From Streptomyces sp. ISL-66 (lineage in GTDB: Bacteria; Actinomycetota; Actinomycetes; Streptomycetales; Streptomycetaceae), in the NCBI RefSeq assembly GCF_018614135.1, contig NZ_JAGGOW010000027.1:1-64000 (forward strand): a stretch of DNA of 64,000 bases. Direction: 5' to 3'. The notes beneath the pieces were generated by a model. The model worked only from the letters and a program-made list of their open reading frames with translations. It searched no databases and was not told the DNA's origin. Shown in pieces: positions 63,862 to 64,000 of this stretch. A program made the position numbers and the translations under genes. The number at the start of each line of letters is the position of its first letter. Positions within the stretch are counted from its first letter, which is position 1.

Positions 63862-64000
63862 GTGGCCATAGCGCCCAGGTTTCGCAAAGACGCAGTCGCA
63901 GTACCGGAGGAGAAGCACCCGGTCGACGAGACCCTGCCTCCGCTGAAAATGTTCACGAGCGGCCTCCAGCACGTGGCCGCCATGTACGCGGGCGTGGTTG
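63862..64000 (+). CDS. NCS2-family purine permease, N-terminal part (cut by window edge)
   Basis: GTG 63862 with GGAGGAAG 4-11 nt upstream. Only 46 residues are visible: a charged N-terminus with HPVDETLPPLKMFTSG followed by LQHVAAMYAGVV, the start of TM1 of nucleobase-cation symporters of the xanthine/urate/uracil type. Position beside urate and guanine catabolism suggests xanthine or urate uptake. Confidence 0.85.
   Translation, partial: MAIAPRFRKDAVAVPEEKHPVDETLPPLKMFTSGLQHVAAMYAGVV

Overview
The window is high-GC actinomycete DNA, almost certainly a Streptomyces chromosome. The evidence is strong third-position GC bias, frequent GTG starts, AGGAG-type ribosome sites, chains of genes overlapping by ATGA/GTGA, and typical Streptomyces families (XRE plus ATP-binding regulator pairs, AICE-type replication/transfer modules, RHS polymorphic toxins). 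I saw no rRNA, tRNA or CRISPR array.

Layout. (1) 1-2.5 kb: end of a repeat-type protein, a hypothetical gene and a Pycsar-effector-like (PycTM) membrane protein gene interrupted by a frameshift at a perfect hairpin. (2) 2.6-8.9 kb, minus strand: a tightly coupled operon of an ATP-binding regulator, a MurA/NikO-like enolpyruvyl transferase, a UshA-like 5'-nucleotidase, two dCTP-deaminase-like paralogues, a glycosyltransferase and a serine hydrolase. A divergent XRE regulator and a flavoprotein follow (9.0-10.9 kb). TTA codons in the regulator and the nucleotidase suggest bldA control. This looks like an uncharacterised nucleotide-tailoring or nucleoside natural-product locus. (3) 11-18.7 kb: an integrative/mobilizable element with relaxase (broken by one in-frame TGA), MobC, a GGGGAC-iteron region, DnaC-like loader, replication protein, XRE repressor, excisionase and tyrosine integrase. 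(4) 19.5-34.3 kb: three very large same-strand genes: a 2017-aa exonuclease-DinG-RecQ fusion, an 858-aa unknown and a 2038-aa protein with a P-loop NTPase. They form a candidate anti-phage or DNA-processing system that I cannot match to a named one. (5) 34.7-44.4 kb: two tandem copies of an RHS toxin locus, each starting at a piece of the corA 3' end. The first is intact (SseB-like, WXG-like, RHS toxin, immunity). The second is decayed and its toxin core is deleted, but its immunity gene is intact. An IS110 remnant follows. (6) 45.6-50.2 kb: four ordinary metabolic or hypothetical genes, three with repeat-expanded linkers. (7) 50.4-64 kb: glyoxylate and purine catabolism.

How the right end works. 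Guanine deaminase and the permease feed purines inward. Urate oxidase, HIU hydrolase and OHCU decarboxylase take urate to allantoin. Glyoxylate from allantoin breakdown is condensed by Gcl and processed by Hyi and the tartronate-semialdehyde reductase to glycerate. Catalase sits among them and can remove the peroxide made by urate oxidase. The gcl, katA and hyi promoters share a TTCCG-N5-CGGAA dyad, each with a second site or half-site 21 bp away. The katA and urate-operon promoters share a second dyad, TCAACA-N3-TGTTGA. This implies two layers of joint control, the first probably by an IclR/AllR-type regulator.

The middle of the window (11-45 kb) is accessory DNA. Copies of a 29-bp corA-derived sequence at 19.0, 34.9 and 42.0 kb mark possible recombination junctions between its modules. 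No complete corA is present in the window.
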